From an uncultured Verrucomicrobiota bacterium (GTDB lineage: Bacteria > Verrucomicrobiota > Kiritimatiellia > RFP12 > UBA1067), in the NCBI GenBank assembly GCA_945947925.1, contig CAMEZU010000029.1, positions 1 to 13,572 on the forward strand: a stretch of DNA of 13,572 nt. Reading direction: 5' to 3'. Below the pieces are notes generated by a model. The model did not search any database, had not been told where the DNA came from, and worked only from the letters and a program-made list of their open reading frames with translations. The translations under genes and the position numbers were made by a program. This document shows, piece after piece, positions 10,893 through 13,572 of the stretch (position 1 is its first letter; each line of letters starts with the position of its first letter).

Positions 10893-13572
10893 TTAAGGAA
10901 CGAGCGTGACGAAGCCGCAGCCAATCGCATCCTCCTTGAGTCCCGCGCCCCAGACGACGGAGCCCTTCACGTCCGTCTTGTCCGAGTCGGTGAGAACGAT
11001 GTTGCATCCGAAGCCCGCGCCCTTCGCCGGCGAGAAGCCGGGAATCTCGGCCCACGGAATCGTCAGGCGGTAGGTCGTCAGCGTCCCCTCGCGCGTCAGC
11101 GAAAGCTGGTAGACGGACGAGTCCTTGCAGAGCTGACCGGACTTCGCGCCCATCGAATAGGCCTTCGGACGGAAGACCGTGGACGCGCCCGAACCGCCGC
11201 CAGGACTCGCCTTCGAGATGTACCAGCGGAGCTGTTCTCCTTCCGGGAGGCCGTCTGGACCGATCCGCGGATAGAGGCAGAGTGCGATCGCATCGCCCTT
11301 CAGCGTCTCCTCGCCGGACTCGGAGACGACCGGCTTCGCGTCCATCACGTCGTCCTCGACGACGGCCTCGAAGACGAGCGCCTCCTTGGTCCAGGTGAAG
11401 GTCGCAATGCCGGCGACGTTCTTCTCCGTCCAGGCGTAGCCGTCCCCGGCGCGGACCTGGTTCTCGCAGAGGAGCGGAATCGGCGAGGACTTCGCCTTGT
11501 CACCCGCAGCGAACGCCATGTAGTCCGTCCCTTTGTAGAGCGCAAGCTGGATGTTGTCATAGAGGATGCTCGCCCCCTCCTTGCCCTCGGCGACCGGCGT
11601 CATCGCAAGCGTCTCGGCCTCGGACTTGAACGTGAACTTCTTGCTGAGGTAGTTCCAGCCCTTCGTGCCGCTCCCCGGAACGGTGAAGACATTGAGCATC
11701 ATGTAGTTCTTCAGATGCTTCCCGCTCGCATCGTACTCGTCGAGATTGGAGCCGCCGCCCATGCCGTTGCCGCGCACCCAGGCGCTGTAGAGATACGTGC
11801 CGCCCGGCACGGGGAGCTTGGCGCGGGCCGTCTGATGCTTGTACCCCTTGCCGACGCCCTTGAGTTCGAGGGCCTTGTTGTCCGGCGCTCCGGGCAGCGG
11901 CGCGGCGACCTGACGTCCCTCACCCTTCCACGGCGCCCCATTCCCTTCGAAGCCGCCGTTGGCGGCGAGATTGCCGAGCGACGATTCGTCGGTGATGTAA
12001 AGGACGAACGGCTTCTTGACCTGCGAAACGCCCGATGTCTGAATCCCCATGCTCAATGTGTTGGAGGCCTTCAGCTTCGGACTGCGCACGACCGTCACCT
12101 CGAGGATCTCGGACGCTCCGGGCGCGAGCGTGACCGGGAAACGAACGACATCGCCCCAGGCCTGATCGAAGGAGATCGTGAAGGTCTTCTCCTCGGCGTA
12201 GGGATTGGAGACCGTGACCGGCACCCTCATCTCGTCGGCTTCGTCCACGACGACCTGCGGCAACGCCGTCGGCGCAGAAGCCGTCCCGATGAAGAGCGCC
12301 GTGTGAAGCTTGAGCACGTCGAGATCGGCGCCTTCGACGATGACCGGCATGTCGCCCGTCGTCACCGTGGCGTCGTCGACGGACGTCTCGTTGCCCTGGA
12401 AGTCGGTGACGGTCACCGCACCCTTTGCCGGCAGCCGGACGGCAACTCCTTCCTTGCCGGGCGTCGTCAGAAAGAGGATTGCCTTGCCGTCGCGCTCGAA
12501 GAGATGGCAGACGGTTTCGCCGAGGAAGAACTTGCCGATCGGCTTCGCATAGCCGAGCTTGCCCTGGACGACGGCGAGCGTCGCGGCGACGGGACGCGGC
12601 GAACAGAAGTCGAGCATGAAGCTCCAGTTGCCGCAGGCGTCGGCGTTGCCGCCGAAGTAGGTGATGAACGCCGCGCCGGCGCAGAGTTCGTCAGGCCAGC
12701 GGGTCATGACGTGATGGCACTGGACGAGCGACTTCTCGAAGGCCATGTCCGGCGGATAGTTCCAGATCGAATAGCCCTTGGCCGTCTCGTTGTCCGCGAC
12801 CTTCACGTTCCTGATGCCGCGGATCGCGAGGTCGCGCTCGGCCTCCTTGACGCCCTCGTAGTTCGAGTAGTGAACGGGCAGCACGTCCACGTACTTCGCA
12901 ACGCCGGCGTTCAGGAGATCGACGCGGTAGCTGTGCGGCCAGAGTCCGCCCGCGAGCTGGCAGACAAGGTTCGGATCGTTCTTCTTGACCGTCTCGTAGC
13001 CGACGCGGCAGATGTCGACGTATTCCTTGACGGGATCCTTGCAGGCCTTGCCGGGGACGATTTCGTTGAGGAACTCAAAGCCGTAGAGCTTGCCCTGATA
13101 CCGCTTCGCGAGGGTGTCGATGATGTTCGCCCAGTCCTCGAGCTTGAACGGCGCAGGCTCGAACTCGTCGGTGCGGCCCATCTCGGGCGGGAGGGTCCAG
13201 GCGGGCGGTCCGTACAGCTGGATCCAGGGCTTGAGACCCGCCTTGTGGTTGTTCTCGACGGCGCGGTCGAGTCCGGCGAGCGCGGGCTTTCCGCGCATCG
13301 GTTCGATGCCCTTCCACGCGGTGAAGTGACGGCAGAGCGAGAAGCCGAGGTCGTAGGCGAGTCCCGAGAGATCGAGGTCGGAGACATTGGTGACGCCGAA
13401 CGGCGTCGCCTTGCCGGGAACGCGCTCGAAGCGCGGGATGCGTCCGAACGTGCAGAAGTCCTCGAAGGCTGCACCGTCCTTGCCGAGACCGGGGACCGTC
13501 AGGGTGAGGGAGAGAACACCCTTCGCCGTGATTTCGGGGAACGCGAAGTTCTGGACGCGGCGGGCCGGGTTG
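10893..13572 (-). CDS. Multidomain clan GH-A glycoside hydrolase with CBM4/9-like and CBM9-like modules (5' end missing)
   Basis: 892 residues are visible (stop TAA 10895-10893); the frame is open to the right edge, so the start and any signal peptide lie outside. The order is the end of a beta-sandwich domain (about 1-60), then a TIM barrel from TPFGVTNV (about 66) to about 340. Its acid/base is probably E170 in GFEFLNEI, the barrel strand DVLPVHYSNY lies near 229, and the nucleophile candidate is E262 in VADNETAKG. This pattern fits GH39-, GH5- or GH2-like clan GH-A enzymes; I cannot fix the family. Ig-like beta domains follow (about 340-530). A CBM4/9-like module (about 534-682) begins NLAANGGFEG and ends ILYDNIQLALY. 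A CBM9-like/DOMON domain (about 690-892) contains LVFEAVVED, LKGDAIALCLYPRIG and YRLTIPWAEIPG. An exported polysaccharide-degrading enzyme is the likely role. It is followed by 107 nt carrying the gpmI promoter. Confidence 0.75.
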   Translation of the reverse strand, partial: NPARRVQNFAFPEITAKGVLSLTLTVPGLGKDGAAFEDFCTFGRIPRFERVPGKATPFGVTNVSDLDLSGLAYDLGFSLCRHFTAWKGIEPMRGKPALAGLDRAVENNHKAGLKPWIQLYGPPAWTLPPEMGRTDEFEPAPFKLEDWANIIDTLAKRYQGKLYGFEFLNEIVPGKACKDPVKEYVDICRVGYETVKKNDPNLVCQLAGGLWPHSYRVDLLNAGVAKYVDVLPVHYSNYEGVKEAERDLAIRGIRNVKVADNETAKGYSIWNYPPDMAFEKSLVQCHHVMTRWPDELCAGAAFITYFGGNADACGNWSFMLDFCSPRPVAATLAVVQGKLGYAKPIGKFFLGETVCHLFERDGKAILFLTTPGKEGVAVRLPAKGAVTVTDFQGNETSVDDATVTTGDMPVIVEGADLDVLKLHTALFIGTASAPTALPQVVVDEADEMRVPVTVSNPYAEEKTFTISFDQAWGDVVRFPVTLAPGASEILEVTVVRSPKLKASNTLSMGIQTSGVSQVKKPFVLYITDESSLGNLAANGGFEGNGAPWKGEGRQVAAPLPGAPDNKALELKGVGKGYKHQTARAKLPVPGGTYLYSAWVRGNGMGGGSNLDEYDASGKHLKNYMMLNVFTVPGSGTKGWNYLSKKFTFKSEAETLAMTPVAEGKEGASILYDNIQLALYKGTDYMAFAAGDKAKSSPIPLLCENQVRAGDGYAWTEKNVAGIATFTWTKEALVFEAVVEDDVMDAKPVVSESGEETLKGDAIALCLYPRIGPDGLPEGEQLRWYISKASPGGGSGASTVFRPKAYSMGAKSGQLCKDSSVYQLSLTREGTLTTYRLTIPWAEIPGFSPAKGAGFGCNIVLTDSDKTDVKGSVVWGAGLKEDAIGCGFVTLVP

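Noticed and set aside
1..13572. tRNA, rRNA, CRISPR, insertion sequence, attachment site, or phage-defence genes
   Set aside because: None seen: no cloverleaf, no spaced repeats, no transposase or integrase motifs, and coding sequence occupies almost the whole window.

Overview
The window is GC-rich and gene-dense. It carries six complete protein genes, two genes cut by the window edges, one gene remnant and a coherent set of promoters and hairpins. The gene content suggests a fermentative, polysaccharide-degrading bacterium of the PVC group, most like gut Kiritimatiellota or Lentisphaerota. The pointers are large secreted multidomain glycosidases, a CE15-type esterase next to a DUF4886/SGNH hydrolase, a XylR-like sugar regulator, Rex, and an autotransporter-type beta-strand repeat in a non-autotransporter. 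The taxonomic placement is inference from gene content only.

Layout. All genes except rex are on the minus strand, so those are read here from right to left. 13572-10893: 3' part of a secreted-type clan GH-A glycoside hydrolase with two C-terminal carbohydrate-binding modules. 10785-9199: cofactor-independent phosphoglycerate mutase (gpmI) with its own promoter. 9182-8178: exported N-acetylmuramoyl-L-alanine amidase, 16 nt after gpmI. 7530-8171 (plus strand): redox repressor rex, converging on the amidase with 6 nt between the stops. 7385-6321: CE15-like esterase, divergent from rex. 6318-6172: remnant of another gene. 6144-5194: exported DUF4886 SGNH hydrolase. 5021-534: a 1495-residue secreted protein that joins a GH74-like double propeller, an F5/8C (discoidin) domain, a CE4 polysaccharide deacetylase, an (EP)12 linker and a PATR-type C-terminus. 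432-1: start of a XylR/AraC-type sugar-sensing regulator. No gene-free stretch exceeds 300 bases; the longest (5022-5193) holds a hairpin and a promoter.

How the genes fit together. The exported esterase, SGNH hydrolase, GH74/CE4 fusion and GH-A enzyme form a plausible plant cell-wall polysaccharide degradation set: backbone cleavage plus removal of ester and acetyl substituents. The XylR-like protein is the likely sugar-responsive regulator. rex, gpmI and the amidase are housekeeping functions (NADH/NAD+ sensing, lower glycolysis, wall turnover) lying between the carbohydrate genes.

Most notable observations: the GH74-CE4-PATR architecture; two regulators (rex and the XylR-like gene) whose -10 boxes end exactly 9 nt before the start codon without a Shine-Dalgarno, suggesting leaderless mRNAs; a recurring TGN-extended -10 promoter; a perfect 6-bp dyad over the XylR-like promoter; a degenerate propeller-like gene remnant; and near-total absence of the codons TTA, CTA and TCA in the minus-strand genes.
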